DNA of 45,162 nucleotides from an uncultured Bacteroidales bacterium (lineage in GTDB: Bacteria > Bacteroidota > Bacteroidia > Bacteroidales > Muribaculaceae). The translations under genes were made by a program, and so were the position numbers. Positions 26,558 to 36,195 of this stretch are shown here, piece by piece. Positions within the stretch are counted from its first letter, which is position 1, and each line of letters opens with the position of its first letter. The stretch is taken from NCBI GenBank assembly GCA_949289215.1, contig CASENC010000038.1, positions 86,319 to 131,480 of the forward strand. The letters are read 5' to 3'. The notes beneath the pieces were generated by a model. It saw only the letters and a list, made by a program, of their open reading frames with translations, searched no databases and was not told the DNA's origin.

Positions 26558-27730
26558 TTAATCTTCATATCGCCTTATTTTCACCGGGATTGCCCATTCG
26601 GGTACCGTATCGACTACGAGTGCAAGGTAGCCGCCACCGCCTGCGCCTGTCATTTTCCATGCAAGTGCATGGCTTTTCCAGTGGTCAATGTGTTCCTGCA
26701 CGCCCGGAGCCATCATACCTGGGAACATGGCTATCTGTGCATCGAACGATGCACGGTAGGCCTGGGCAAATGCTTGCAGGTCGCGTGCCATGATTGCCTG
26801 CCAACAGCGGCCGGCTGCATCGGTGAGTGCTTTCACCTTGGCCGGGGTCACGTCTTTGCCCTCGACTACCGATGTGCCCGGGCGGCGCGGGAACATGGGC
26901 ACGAGGCACAAGTGGCTTTCAAGCCACGACAGCGTGGCCTCGTCGTGGCACGACTCGATGCGTGAGGGCCAGTAGCGACCATCGTAGTAGTGGCGGCATA
27001 GCCCCGACATACATATGCCGATGGCATCTTGTGCGCCTGAAACAATACCGTCGTCGCGTTCGGGGTCGTTCTCGAAGCAGAACAGCAACCGCGCCATCAT
27101 CTCCTCGTTATAGGCAGGAAGTTCGTAAGGCCATATTTTGCGGGCGGCATTGCGGGTTGAAGTTGACATTCCCGAGCGTTCCATGAACTCGATGGTAGGC
27201 TCGATTGATACGGTAATGGCCCATCCGGCACCGTATTGCGACACGTAGGGCTGGTCGATCCAAGTGCCGGCAAGGTCGATGCGGTAGGGCAGGTGCGAGT
27301 GCACGGTGCCGCGCAACGATGTTGTGGAGCGAGCCGTAAGCCCGGCATCGGGGGTGCGTTCAAGCTCGATGTATTCGATGCCGCGTTGGCGGCAGAATTC
27401 GCGTTTGGTGTCTGAACCGCCGTCGCTGTTTACGACAAAGATGTCGGGTTTGACGCAGTCCACGGTCTCAACGAAGTCCATCATCCCCGAACCGGTGTTG
27501 ATAAAAGCGTCGGTCACGTAGCGAATGGCCTTCACCATGTAGAGGCGTTCGCGCTCGGAATATACCGTCTTGCGGTGCTTCAACTGCTCGATGGTGGCAT
27601 CTGACCCGATGCCTACATACAGGTCGCCATACTGCGACGCGGCCTTGAAGAATGCCACGTGTCCGCTGTGTAGCATATCGTAGCAGCCCGAGACGAACAC
27701 GCGTTTATGTTGTTGATTGTTGCTTTCCAT
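26558..27730 (-). CDS. Fused HxGH nucleotidyltransferase and GHMP-type sugar kinase
   Basis: The ATG at 27730 is preferred to an upstream in-frame start at 27784 whose extra residues are hydrophobic intergenic translation; 390 residues result. Residues 10-140 form a cytidylyltransferase-like domain: VSGCYDMLHSGH with HSGH at 21-24, and ARSTTSLR (133-140) as the ISSTxLR-like motif. Residues about 145-390 form a GHMP kinase: LPYRIDLAGTW (147-157), a divergent motif 2 GIVSGAQDAIG (228-238) in place of the usual GLGSS loop, and KMTGAGGGGY (359-368). The pair could phosphorylate a sugar and then activate it as an NDP-sugar, as HldE does with a different kinase fold. It lies between gmd and fcl, but the substrate is unknown; it is not the larger Fkp enzyme. 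Confidence 0.8.
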   Translation of the reverse strand: MESNNQQHKRVFVSGCYDMLHSGHVAFFKAASQYGDLYVGIGSDATIEQLKHRKTVYSERERLYMVKAIRYVTDAFINTGSGMMDFVETVDCVKPDIFVVNSDGGSDTKREFCRQRGIEYIELERTPDAGLTARSTTSLRGTVHSHLPYRIDLAGTWIDQPYVSQYGAGWAITVSIEPTIEFMERSGMSTSTRNAARKIWPYELPAYNEEMMARLLFCFENDPERDDGIVSGAQDAIGICMSGLCRHYYDGRYWPSRIESCHDEATLSWLESHLCLVPMFPRRPGTSVVEGKDVTPAKVKALTDAAGRCWQAIMARDLQAFAQAYRASFDAQIAMFPGMMAPGVQEHIDHWKSHALAWKMTGAGGGGYLALVVDTVPEWAIPVKIRRYED

Positions 27731-27806
27731 TGCAATTATGTAAAAAATAATGGGAGCGAGGAATAGGATGTGCAGATATGGCATAAAGCTCGCTCCTCGT
27801 TACTGA

Positions 27807-28895
27807 TTATTTCACGATTCCTTTCTCAAGGTATTCGGCGAGGTTTGTGCGCACACGTTCTCCGGCACGTTCCACGGCCACCTTGGCCATGTCGGCATCA
27901 ACCATCAGTTTCACCAGTTGCTCGAAAGTGGTCTTTTGCGGGTTCCAACCCAGTTCGCGACGAGCTTTCGACGGGTCGCCCCACAGGTTCACAACGTCAG
28001 TGGGGCGGTAGAAGTCGGGCGACACCTCCACCAGTACGCGGCCGGTTTTCACATCAATGCCCTTTTCATGTTCGCCCTCGCCTTCAAAGCGCAATTCGAT
28101 GCCTGCATGGCGGAAGGCCAGTTGGCAGAATTCGCGCACCGAGTGCTGTTCGCCGGTGGCGATTACGAAGTCTTCGGGTTGCGAGTTTTGCAAGATGAGC
28201 CACATACATTCCACATAATCCTTGGCATAACCCCAGTCGCGCATCGACGACAAGTTGCCCAGATACAGCTTGTCTTGCTTGCCTTGGGCAATGCGTGCGG
28301 CTGCGAGTGTGATTTTGCGGGTGACGAAGGTCTCGCCGCGGCGTTCGCTCTCGTGGTTGAAAAGTATGCCCGAGCAGCAGAACATATTGTAGGCCTCGCG
28401 GTATTCCTTCACTATCCAGTAGCCGTAGAGCTTGGCCACTGCGTACGGGCTGTAGGGGTGGAACGGGGTCTCTTCGTTTTGCGGCACCTGTTCCACTTTG
28501 CCGTAGAGTTCGCTGGTCGAAGCCTGGTAGATGCGGCACGTGGAGGCCAGTCCGCACTGGCGCACGGCCTCAAGGATGCGCAGCACGCCGGTGGCATCGA
28601 CGTCGGCGGTAAACTCGGGCGCGTCGAACGACACCTGCACGTGGCTCTGCGCCGCAAGGTTATACACCTCGTCGGGGCGCACCTTGCTCACCACTTGGAT
28701 GAGGCTCATCGAGTCGCCGAGGTCGGCATAATGTAAATGGAAGTTAGGATGTCCTTCGAGATGGGCGATGCGCTCGCGGTAATCGACCGACGAGCGGCGT
28801 ATGGTGCCATGCACGTCATAGCCCTTCTCAAGCAGGAATTCGGCAAGGAACGAGCCGTCTTGCCCGGTAATTCCCGTAATCAACGCTTTTTTCAT
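27807..28895 (-). CDS. gmd: GDP-mannose 4,6-dehydratase
   Basis: A 362-residue extended short-chain dehydrogenase. [20 protein letters not shown] near the N-terminus holds the GxxGxxG NADP-binding loop, and GTIRRSS follows. [35 protein letters not shown] and [13 protein letters not shown] (YxxxK) are signatures of GDP-mannose dehydratases; the latter two hold the active-site residues. It converts GDP-D-mannose into GDP-4-keto-6-deoxy-D-mannose, which Fcl turns into GDP-L-fucose. No mannose-1-phosphate guanylyltransferase or phosphomannomutase is in the window, so GDP-mannose must come from elsewhere. Confidence 0.97.
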   Translation of the reverse strand: MKKALITGITGQDGSFLAEFLLEKGYDVHGTIRRSSVDYRERIAHLEGHPNFHLHYADLGDSMSLIQVVSKVRPDEVYNLAAQSHVQVSFDAPEFTADVDATGVLRILEAVRQCGLASTCRIYQASTSELYGKVEQVPQNEETPFHPYSPYAVAKLYGYWIVKEYREAYNMFCCSGILFNHESERRGETFVTRKITLAAARIAQGKQDKLYLGNLSSMRDWGYAKDYVECMWLILQNSQPEDFVIATGEQHSVREFCQLAFRHAGIELRFEGEGEHEKGIDVKTGRVLVEVSPDFYRPTDVVNLWGDPSKARRELGWNPQKTTFEQLVKLMVDADMAKVAVERAGERVRTNLAEYLEKGIVK

Positions 28896-28964
28896 ACTAT
28901 TTATTCTGGATTTGTTTTAGTCCTGATGTAATTATTCTGCAATATTCGCAAAAAAAATCCGAAT

Positions 28965-29747
28965 TTACAAACTAAAAGCACTTTTCAACTTGAAACTTGC
29001 CACTTCACCCACCTTGGCGGCATATCGCAGGCTTTCAAGCAGCACGTTGGAACGGACGCCATTTTTGCGGTATGCACGTAAGTGGTCGGCCAATATTTGG
29101 CGATGGCTTTTCAAACCCGAAGTAGATGCCCCGCCCGAACGCATGGTAACGAAGTCGATAGGCAGGTAACGTGTGTTGATGCGGCCCACATAAATCAGTC
29201 GCAGCAGGTTCTCGAAGTCGGCACCGATTTTGAAAGAAATGTCGAACGTGCCAAGCCGCTCATACACACTGCGGCGGCAATAGAACGACGGGTGCGCCGG
29301 CATCCATCCCAGGCGCATTTTCCAACGGCGGAAGGCGGCCGAGGAGTAGTAGCGCGTGGTGCGTTTCAAGTTGTCGGCATCCACATAGTGCACGTTGCCA
29401 TACACGGCATCTACCGACCGGTCTTGCATCGCCGCTGCCACCCGTTGCAGAATATCTGCCGAGGTGTAGAAGTCATCGCTGTTCAGTATGCCCACCACGT
29501 CGCCCGTGGCCATGGCAATGCCCTTGTTCATCGCATCATATATGCCGCGGTCGTGCTCGCTTATCCACCGCAGCCGCCCCTGGTATCGCGGCTCATATTC
29601 GCGAACGATGTCAAGCGTGTTATCCTTTGAACCACCGTCGATTATAAGATGCTCAAAGTCGCTGTGCGTCTGTCGCAGCGCGCTCTCCAAAGTGTCACGA
29701 ACCGTCGCACCGCTATTGAAAGTAGCAGTGACAATCGAGATTTTCAT
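28965..29747 (-). CDS. Glycosyltransferase family 2 (WcaE-like)
   Basis: A 260-residue GT-A-fold enzyme without membrane segments. The nucleotide-binding start is KISIVTATFNSGATVRDTLES, followed by FEHLIIDGGSKDNTLDIVREY and the metal-binding ILNSDDFY (about residues 90-97). WMPAHPSFYCRRSVYERLGTFD is typical of the acceptor side in colanic-acid WcaE-like enzymes. It adds one sugar to the lipid-linked repeat unit at the cytoplasmic membrane face. Donor and linkage cannot be read. It is separated from gmd by 69 bases. Confidence 0.88.
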   Translation of the reverse strand: MKISIVTATFNSGATVRDTLESALRQTHSDFEHLIIDGGSKDNTLDIVREYEPRYQGRLRWISEHDRGIYDAMNKGIAMATGDVVGILNSDDFYTSADILQRVAAAMQDRSVDAVYGNVHYVDADNLKRTTRYYSSAAFRRWKMRLGWMPAHPSFYCRRSVYERLGTFDISFKIGADFENLLRLIYVGRINTRYLPIDFVTMRSGGASTSGLKSHRQILADHLRAYRKNGVRSNVLLESLRYAAKVGEVASFKLKSAFSL

Positions 29748-29833
29748 AAAGTGTGTAATTTGACTTTATATTTAAAGCCCAAGTAGGAGGGCTGTGAATT
29801 GCATAGTTGTTGGGTGGTATTAGATTTGTTGTG

Positions 29834-30739
29834 TTATAATGTTATGTTGTAATCACGTTTCAACAGGGCCTTTATTTTCTCGCGGTCGGTGCCGCATTGC
29901 CGCTTTATTTCAAATACCTTGGCATCGACCAAAGTGCGATACCACCAGCCTTGCAGGAATGTCCAGATGAACCCTATCTTTCCGTCCAGGCAAGCACCTT
30001 TAAGGAAGTAGCGGTAGCAGAAGTAGGCGAACGACCGCCAAAACAGCGGCTGCCGTGCGTAGCGGTGCTTTTTCATGCGCTTTGCCAGTGCCTGCTGGCT
30101 TATCTCCTTGCTGCTGTCGGTCTCGGCCGCACCGGTGAGGTCAAGTTCGATGTCGAGCAGGTCAACGGCCTCGCGTATGGCATAGTTGACGTGTTTGTGG
30201 CAGAACCACGACAGGTTGTTTAGGTTGTGGTCGCAGAAGTCGTGCTCGAATTCCACGGCACGGCCCTCGGTGAGCTGTATATGCTCGTCCATAAGTCGCT
30301 GTTCGCACATCCCCTTGCCATGGCGGAACACACGCAGCAACTTTACGGGATAAATGCCGCGTCGCATCCATTTGCCCATGAATATGTGGCGGCGGTTGAA
30401 GATGATACCGCTTACATCATCGGGTATAGAGGGCAGCTTCTCCTGCAACTCCCTTACCAGCTCAGGCATCAAGTATTCGTCGGCATCGAGCCGCAGCACC
30501 CACTGCGTGGTGATGTCGGCGTGTTCCAGCCCCCAGTTGAACTGTTTGGCATAATTGTTCTCCCATCGGTTTTGGAGTATATGCACTTTGCCAAACTCAC
30601 GGGCAATTTCGAGTGTGCGGTCGGTGGAAAAGCTGTCGATGATAAAAACCTCCTTAGCAAAGGGTGTCACATTCTCCAAGCACCGGCGTATGTGCAGCTC
30701 CTCATTGTAAGTGAGGATAATGACGGAAAGGTCAAGCAT
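29834..30739 (-). CDS. Glycosyltransferase family 2 (WaaE/KdtX-like)
   Basis: A 301-residue enzyme opening with LSVIILTYNEELHIRRCLENV, then VFIIDSFSTDRTLEIAREFG, KQFNWGLEHA, and the DxD-type WVLRLDADEYL (about residues 85-95). This pattern is shared with WaaE/KdtX beta-1,4-glucosyltransferases and related capsule enzymes. A FRHGKGMCEQRLMDEHI block in the middle fits the same group. No transmembrane anchor is evident. It starts 4 bases after the upstream GT4 gene. Donor sugar unknown. Confidence 0.88.
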   Translation of the reverse strand: MLDLSVIILTYNEELHIRRCLENVTPFAKEVFIIDSFSTDRTLEIAREFGKVHILQNRWENNYAKQFNWGLEHADITTQWVLRLDADEYLMPELVRELQEKLPSIPDDVSGIIFNRRHIFMGKWMRRGIYPVKLLRVFRHGKGMCEQRLMDEHIQLTEGRAVEFEHDFCDHNLNNLSWFCHKHVNYAIREAVDLLDIELDLTGAAETDSSKEISQQALAKRMKKHRYARQPLFWRSFAYFCYRYFLKGACLDGKIGFIWTFLQGWWYRTLVDAKVFEIKRQCGTDREKIKALLKRDYNITL

Positions 30740-30743
30740 AATA

Positions 30744-31871
30744 TTATATAGACCAAGGTGCGGTCGGTTTGATTTTTATTTTTCCTAAATAAAAATTTAT
30801 TATGTCTAATAAATAATTAGCCTCTGATGAGGGAGAAATTGATTGTGCCCATGCTATAATTTTTTCTCGATCTTCGGCTTTGAAATTATCTATATCATTT
30901 ATGATGCAAGATTTGAGTTCGTTCCAATCACAATTTTTAAATATTTGGCCGCGAACGCCATCTTTATCAACTAAAGCACGAGATCCTACAACATTTGAAA
31001 CAATTACTTTGCATCCCGACATCAGAGCTTCGTTAACAACACAACCCCAGCCTTCGAGCTTGCTGGGAAGAATTAGCACATCGACTTGATTTAATACATC
31101 ACGTACTTGTGATGGCATTAATCTACCTAATAAATGAATTTTGTTATTTGTTGATGCTAGGTTTTCAATTTGATTTTGAAAAGGACCTGTACCAATTATG
31201 TAAAATTCATATTCTTTATCAATGCTATTGAATGTTTGGATAAGTTCAACTATTGATTTTCTATCGTTGAACGTACCAATAAAAACAAATCTTCTTGGTG
31301 AAGGTTTTTCCCTATCATATAAAGCATATTTAGGCTCGTCATTTTTTCGAATAAGATAGGAGTCAGATGTTGGAACGGTGTAAATGAAATCAAACAATTT
31401 GTTCTGAGAAACTAATGCTTTGCGATGGGCCTGAATTCCTGTGTAACCGCAGCATCCTATTGCTTTGTACCTGTGTGCATAACCAATATTAAACAGGACC
31501 CCCCATTTTATTCTGCGTAATAAACCTTTTAGTCCCCACCAGTAGTATTGCTCCATATACAAGGAAATGACAAAATATTGCTTTTTTAGGAGTTTGCGTA
31601 GTGCGTAATTAAAAAGTTTTATTCCTTTGTCGTCATATACTTTTAGGGTTCTATTAATATGAATATCATTTTGGGTATTGTTTATGATTTTATCTACGTC
31701 CTCTTTATTTTCAACATGGATTAAGGTGATGAATTTTAAGCATAGATTACCATAATCACGATTTCCTCGATTATAATATATAACCATTACATTTTCATTC
31801 TTTCCTAACTCTTCAAATGTGCATACAGTGTGCATATTTAAATTATGCGCCCAATAGATAATACGGTTCAT
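30744..31871 (-). CDS. Glycosyltransferase family 4
   Basis: A 375-residue, AT-rich gene. The C-terminal half has the GT-B pattern: [90 protein letters not shown], in which the [14 protein letters not shown] stretch is the family EX7E motif that binds the nucleotide sugar. The N-terminal half is divergent (acceptor side). It probably adds a sugar with retained anomeric configuration. Base composition is lower in GC than the two GT2 genes downstream, which suggests a different origin. Confidence 0.87.
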   Translation of the reverse strand: MNRIIYWAHNLNMHTVCTFEELGKNENVMVIYYNRGNRDYGNLCLKFITLIHVENKEDVDKIINNTQNDIHINRTLKVYDDKGIKLFNYALRKLLKKQYFVISLYMEQYYWWGLKGLLRRIKWGVLFNIGYAHRYKAIGCCGYTGIQAHRKALVSQNKLFDFIYTVPTSDSYLIRKNDEPKYALYDREKPSPRRFVFIGTFNDRKSIVELIQTFNSIDKEYEFYIIGTGPFQNQIENLASTNNKIHLLGRLMPSQVRDVLNQVDVLILPSKLEGWGCVVNEALMSGCKVIVSNVVGSRALVDKDGVRGQIFKNCDWNELKSCIINDIDNFKAEDREKIIAWAQSISPSSEANYLLDIINFYLGKIKIKPTAPWSI

Positions 31872-31874
31872 TCC

Positions 31875-32435
31875 TTATGGTGTTATAATTCGTTTTTTGA
31901 GAAATTTTGCAGGGTTGCCGCCCACTACCGTCCATGGCTCCACCGACTTGAATAATGCGGCACGAGCTCCGACGACGGCACCTTGCCCGATAGTTACGCC
32001 CATGCCCACGAAAGCCCCGGCGGCCACCCACGCCTGGTCTTCGATGACGATGGGGGCGGTGATGAGTGGGTTTAGAGGATCGGAGATGTTGTGGCTGGCG
32101 GTACACAGGTAAGCCCCTTGCGACACGGTGGAATTGGCTCCGATGGTTATGGGCGCGACGTTGTAGCAGTCAACGTCGGACGCAAGGCAGCTATATGCCT
32201 CCATTGTCAAGTTGGCCGGATAATACACCTTGGCCGAAGAATACACGATGGCAGTAGATGCAATCCGCGCCCCGAACAAACGTAACAACCATCGTTTCCA
32301 ACCACTTCCGATGGAACGAGGCAGCGGGCGAGCAAATATGCCCCATACCACCGTCCACAGCAGCCTTATGACCTGATTTTTGCGGCTCAGTGCATTATGG
32401 TATTGCGACAAGTCGATTTGCGTAGTTCCATTCAT
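31875..32435 (-). CDS. Left-handed beta-helix acetyltransferase (WcaF-like)
   Basis: A 186-residue protein. An N-terminal amphipathic region (VIRLLWTVVWGIFARPLPR) is followed by hexapeptide repeats such as ITIGANSTVSQGAYLC, VIEDQAWVAAGAFVGMGVTIGQGAVVGARAALFKSV and the closing VVGGNPAKFL. The STVSQGAYLCTASHNISDP segment, with its histidine, is the active-site loop of WcaF-type enzymes. It is expected to O-acetylate a sugar of the repeat unit using acetyl-CoA. Three bases separate it from each neighbour. Its base composition is GC-richer than the genes on both sides. Confidence 0.88.
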   Translation of the reverse strand: MNGTTQIDLSQYHNALSRKNQVIRLLWTVVWGIFARPLPRSIGSGWKRWLLRLFGARIASTAIVYSSAKVYYPANLTMEAYSCLASDVDCYNVAPITIGANSTVSQGAYLCTASHNISDPLNPLITAPIVIEDQAWVAAGAFVGMGVTIGQGAVVGARAALFKSVEPWTVVGGNPAKFLKKRIITP

Positions 32436-32438
32436 ATA

Positions 32439-33422
32439 TCAAGCGATAGCTTTAATTATTTTTTTATTCAAAATATTGAATATATATGCAATTATATAAG
32501 CTGATAGTAACAATACAAATGCATACCAAATATTGCCGTTTACGTAGCCATAAAATGGCATATGTACCAAATACAATTCGTATGAAATAGTTCCAGTCAG
32601 AATTAAGAATTTACTTTTGATATATTTTGGAAAAATTGCTAATAATGCTATGATTGTCATGGCATAAGGCAATTTTATTGCGACTTGTATAATGTTATAT
32701 ATTAGTTCTCCTTCATATACTCTAATATAGGGTAATTGTTTCAAACAAAGGAATATGGTGCCGATTAAGAATGAAATCACTGTAATTCTGATTTCAAATC
32801 TTGTGTTTATATTTTTAAGGCTGCCTTTTTTCTCTGATATAAGATAACCAGCTAAAAAAGAAAATGACTGTTCTGCCTCTATGTCGGGAAGGGTAAATAG
32901 CATTATAATGGCTGCAAGGAACATGAGGTATGACCTGTATTTTTGAAAAAAACGAGAAAACAGCCAATATACAATATACCATTTTACGATGTATGCGATG
33001 AACCAATAAGAAGTATATAACCCAGTAACTTCCAATAGATACCGCCACCATACAAATTCATATTTTACGAGATATAGAATTGTTATGACGATGAAATAAG
33101 GAGTAAGAACACGGAACACTTTTTTTTGCCAATATCGTGTAAGTCCGTTTTTCTTATATGATTCATTTAATCCATACCCCGATATAATCAAGAACAAGGC
33201 GACTCCAGTGCCACCTATGGGGGAAAAAGCAACTGTATGCATCGTTCCACTTATGTGACCGACCATTATTAACAAAATTGCAATTCCTCTTAGGCAATTA
33301 GTAAAATCGAAACTAAATAAGTCTTTGTTAGGTAGTTTAAGATAGTTGTGTTGGTTACTCTTGGATATAGTACCAATGACTATGCATAGAATGATTAAAA
33401 TTATTAATAATGTGCTTATCAT
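32439..33422 (-). CDS. Acyltransferase family 3 (OafA-like) membrane protein
   Basis: A 327-residue protein with about ten membrane helices. The family signature is LRGIAILLIMVGHISG near residues 38-55, with the catalytic-site histidine, followed by GGTGVALFLIISGYGLNESYKK. The C-terminal helices include TGTISYELYLVHMPFYGY, also typical. It transfers acyl groups, usually acetyl, onto glycans at the inner membrane. The gene is strongly AT-rich. It is probably a peripheral modification gene of the polymer. Confidence 0.88.
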   Translation of the reverse strand: MISTLLIILIILCIVIGTISKSNQHNYLKLPNKDLFSFDFTNCLRGIAILLIMVGHISGTMHTVAFSPIGGTGVALFLIISGYGLNESYKKNGLTRYWQKKVFRVLTPYFIVITILYLVKYEFVWWRYLLEVTGLYTSYWFIAYIVKWYIVYWLFSRFFQKYRSYLMFLAAIIMLFTLPDIEAEQSFSFLAGYLISEKKGSLKNINTRFEIRITVISFLIGTIFLCLKQLPYIRVYEGELIYNIIQVAIKLPYAMTIIALLAIFPKYIKSKFLILTGTISYELYLVHMPFYGYVNGNIWYAFVLLLSAYIIAYIFNILNKKIIKAIA

Positions 33423-33467
33423 TTTTTTGTTTTCATTGTTCTATTTTAAATTTTTGCACACATTCAT

Positions 33468-34601
33468 TCATACATATACAAACTTTGGTTTCTTGTCGCA
33501 GTTGATGATCCAGCCGTAGAGTTGCGCCATCATCGAGGCAACTTGTGTGTCTTGGTATTTTTCCTTGACGAGCCGCTTGCCGTTTTCGCCCATGCGGCTG
33601 ATTTCATAGGCAGGCAGGCTCAGAACGGCCTTGATGGCCTCGGCCAATGTGTCGGCATCGTTTTTCACCCAGTAGCCGCAATGCTCTGTGTTGAGTTCCT
33701 GCCAAGGAGTGCCAAGGCTTGCAATGACTGGCGTACCCACCGATAGTGCCTCGGTGACAATCATGCCAAAGTTCTCGAAGTCGCTCGGAACGCATAGTGC
33801 TGTGAGCGACGCAAGCCGCTCGAACTTCTCGCGCCCGGCCACGAACCCGGCAAATTCCACATTCGTCAAGCCGTGCTGCCGCACCATGGATTTGAGCATC
33901 TGCTCGTAAGACAGTTCTCCCGTACCCATTATTACAAGTTGGCAATCGCTAACTTGCCTGCCCAATTTTATCCACGCATTTAATAGGGCATCGACCTTTT
34001 TATATGGATAAAGTCGGCCAAGGAAACCTATGCGTTTTATGTCGCGGTTATTTTTTATTTCATCGATAAATGTCGGGGCAGAGAACGGGTTTGGGATTAT
34101 GGCCACAGGATTTTTATATCCCAATGCACGGTAATTGTTCATCTCGTCAAGGCAAGTGACGTGAATGCAGTTGGCAAGTTTGAGATCCTTGTTTACGCCT
34201 CCAAAATCAAGTAACAGTTTCTTTTTCCAGGCCGAGCGCTTCATGGCTTGTGGATGCAGCATTCCGTGCGGTGTTATGACGTATGGCTTGCCCTTGTGGC
34301 GAGCGGCGGCGCAAGTTACGTGGTTGCAATGCATCCACATCCCGTTGGTGTGGTACAGGTCGTAGTCGCTCTGTTGCAAAAAGCGGTTGATATTGCGCGA
34401 GTAGCCATACGGGCTGACTGCATCGTCGGGCAATGCCTTTATCCACGTCTCGCCATGGCCGAGCAGGTCGTCACACCGCAGCGTCAGCAAGTCAATCTCG
34501 CAGCCGCCAATGCGGTGCATCGCCATGAGTAAGTCGCAAGTGCAAGTGGAAGTCCCCCCGCTGTGCGCCCCCAGCCCCGCGATAGTCTGCAATACTTTCA
34601 T
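33468..34601 (-). CDS. Glycosyltransferase family 4
   Basis: A 377-residue GT-B enzyme. The N-terminus reads MKVLQTIAGLGAHSGGTSTCTCDLLMAM, typical of the acceptor-binding lobe with its glycine-rich loop. ITPHGMLHPQAMKRSAWKK follows. The donor lobe shows RIGFLGRLYPYKKVDALLNAWI, LVIMGTGELS, and SDFENFGMIVTEALSVGTPVIASLGTPW with the EX7E motif. It adds one residue of the repeat unit. Its start overlaps the stop of the fucosyltransferase-like gene by 4 bases (ATGA), so the two are translationally coupled. Confidence 0.9.
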   Translation of the reverse strand: MKVLQTIAGLGAHSGGTSTCTCDLLMAMHRIGGCEIDLLTLRCDDLLGHGETWIKALPDDAVSPYGYSRNINRFLQQSDYDLYHTNGMWMHCNHVTCAAARHKGKPYVITPHGMLHPQAMKRSAWKKKLLLDFGGVNKDLKLANCIHVTCLDEMNNYRALGYKNPVAIIPNPFSAPTFIDEIKNNRDIKRIGFLGRLYPYKKVDALLNAWIKLGRQVSDCQLVIMGTGELSYEQMLKSMVRQHGLTNVEFAGFVAGREKFERLASLTALCVPSDFENFGMIVTEALSVGTPVIASLGTPWQELNTEHCGYWVKNDADTLAEAIKAVLSLPAYEISRMGENGKRLVKEKYQDTQVASMMAQLYGWIINCDKKPKFVYV

Positions 34602-35428
34602 TGTTTTTTAATTATAATAGGGTGAAATTCTTCGGGTATTGTGGTATTATCCCCTAATACAGCTTCGGGAATATTGCCTCGATATATGGCAGGAAAATGG
34701 CGATGACAGAAAATAATAGGTTTTTGTCCGAGGAAAGCCCCCCACGCCGAGAATGTAGAATCGGAAGCTACGACTAATTTACATTTAGATATTGCATACA
34801 TGTCGGCAAAAGCATTGCCATAAAATGCTCGTTTAAGATTGGTAATTTCAAGGAGGTCAGAAAGTTCATTATCTTTTCCGTCGGAGAACAAAACAAATTG
34901 TGTCGATGGATTTAGTTTAATGATATTTTCGACAATCTGCTTGTACCATGATATTTTTATTCTTAAATGGGGTAGATAATCTCCTAGCCTCACGTGTATT
35001 GCTATTTTATTTTTCAAAGAGGTTTTATCGACTAATGAGATTGTTTCAGGCCGTATGATTTTTTTAAACATATCGGCTACTAAATCATAATGGCCGTTTA
35101 AATCCTCAAAGTAATTGCCTAATTCAGAAAAGGTTATGATATTGCGCTTTGGAATAAATTTTAATATATAAAATTTGCTGAAACCATGTACCCCAGTGTG
35201 GTAGAAAAGATTGTTATAGACACGTTTGTCTCTTTCTCTCCTTAACCACGGCCCGATGCTAAATTTCCGCCAAGTTGGGTCTATGAATCTTGCGCCATGA
35301 GTATTTGCGTGAACATAAGCTTTTGCTGCAAAAAACATACAGTTGGCAAGTCCTGGACCTCCGATACGAAACCAACAATAGTCCCTGTCAGAAAGTTTTG
35401 GATAAGCATATATTGTTTTATTTTTCAT
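34598..35428 (-). CDS. GT11-like alpha-1,2-fucosyltransferase
   Basis: A 276-residue protein. FRIGGPGLANCMFFAAKAYVHA resembles the N-terminal GGLGNQMFQYAFA of GT11 enzymes; IAIHVRLGDY (about residues 162-171) matches the donor-binding HxRxGDY; MYAISKCKLVVASDSTFSAWGAFLGQKP (about 227-254) matches the C-terminal NSTFSWWGAWL block. GT11 enzymes move L-fucose from GDP-fucose in alpha-1,2 linkage. Gmd and Fcl in the same operon supply the donor, which strengthens the call. The sequence is diverged from textbook members, so linkage is not certain. Strongly AT-rich; 4-base overlaps with both neighbours. Confidence 0.78.
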   Translation of the reverse strand: MKNKTIYAYPKLSDRDYCWFRIGGPGLANCMFFAAKAYVHANTHGARFIDPTWRKFSIGPWLRRERDKRVYNNLFYHTGVHGFSKFYILKFIPKRNIITFSELGNYFEDLNGHYDLVADMFKKIIRPETISLVDKTSLKNKIAIHVRLGDYLPHLRIKISWYKQIVENIIKLNPSTQFVLFSDGKDNELSDLLEITNLKRAFYGNAFADMYAISKCKLVVASDSTFSAWGAFLGQKPIIFCHRHFPAIYRGNIPEAVLGDNTTIPEEFHPIIIKKQ

Positions 35429-36174
35429 AAATTATTAGTTAGATTAAATTCGCTTTTCGTCAAAGCTTTAATTTCAGCCTCTTCTTTGTCAAGGCAGCGG
35501 TATATGCCTGTTTTGATAAGTTTGCACGGTGTACCAGCAATAAGGCTGTATTCGGGGAAGTCGTAATGTTTGTTGCATAAGCTACCGGCGGCTACGATGG
35601 TATAATCGGGCAACACTGCTCCTTTCATTATGTTGGCACGGTTTCCTATCCAATTGTGAGCACCGACCACAATTGGTTTCGTCAACTCGGTCACGGAATT
35701 GTCGTTCATGTTGCGCATATAGTGGAAGGTGGTGTCGATAAGTTGGCATTCCCAAGCTATGCGCGTGTCGTGATGAATGGTGATACTGTCGTAGCAAATA
35801 ATCTTTGTGCGGTTGCTTATACGCACGTTTGTTTCAATTGACAACTTTGCATTGGGTTCTATTCGCACAATCACTCCATTGCCAAGGTGGACGTTTTCGG
35901 CAAGCTCCCATGTGCCTTCGATTTGTAGCAGGGTACGGGCATCTTTGGGCGTTATAACATCTTCGCCGAAGTAGCCCATGCGTATCATGCCGAAACGTGG
36001 CGGCGATGTGAGGACTATTTTCCCTGGCAATGAGTAGAAATGGGTGTATTTCGACACCACGATGGGGAGTTTCATTGCCTGGCGGAATGGCAACATCGCG
36101 AAATTAAGATACAAAGTCTTGAACCAAGAAGTCCGTGCAAAGCGGCGCAACTTGTTTATCCGTTCCCAATTCAT
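35425..36174 (-). CDS. Hexapeptide-repeat acyltransferase
   Basis: A 249-residue protein with an N-terminal helical part (about 1-50) and a left-handed beta-helix of hexapeptide turns: VHLGNGVIVRIEPNAKLSIETNVRISNRTKIICYDSITIHHDTRIAWECQLIDT, GAHNWIGNRANIMKGAVLPDYTIVAAGSLCNK, and the closing SLIAGTPCKLIKTGIYR. The HYM in DTTFHYMRN-like position may be the active-site loop. It probably O- or N-acetylates a sugar or sugar nucleotide. Its 3' end overlaps the start of the fucosyltransferase-like gene by 4 bases. Confidence 0.8.
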   Translation of the reverse strand: MNWERINKLRRFARTSWFKTLYLNFAMLPFRQAMKLPIVVSKYTHFYSLPGKIVLTSPPRFGMIRMGYFGEDVITPKDARTLLQIEGTWELAENVHLGNGVIVRIEPNAKLSIETNVRISNRTKIICYDSITIHHDTRIAWECQLIDTTFHYMRNMNDNSVTELTKPIVVGAHNWIGNRANIMKGAVLPDYTIVAAGSLCNKHYDFPEYSLIAGTPCKLIKTGIYRCLDKEEAEIKALTKSEFNLTNNL

Positions 36175-36195
36175 GATTTTTATATTGTGAAGTTG

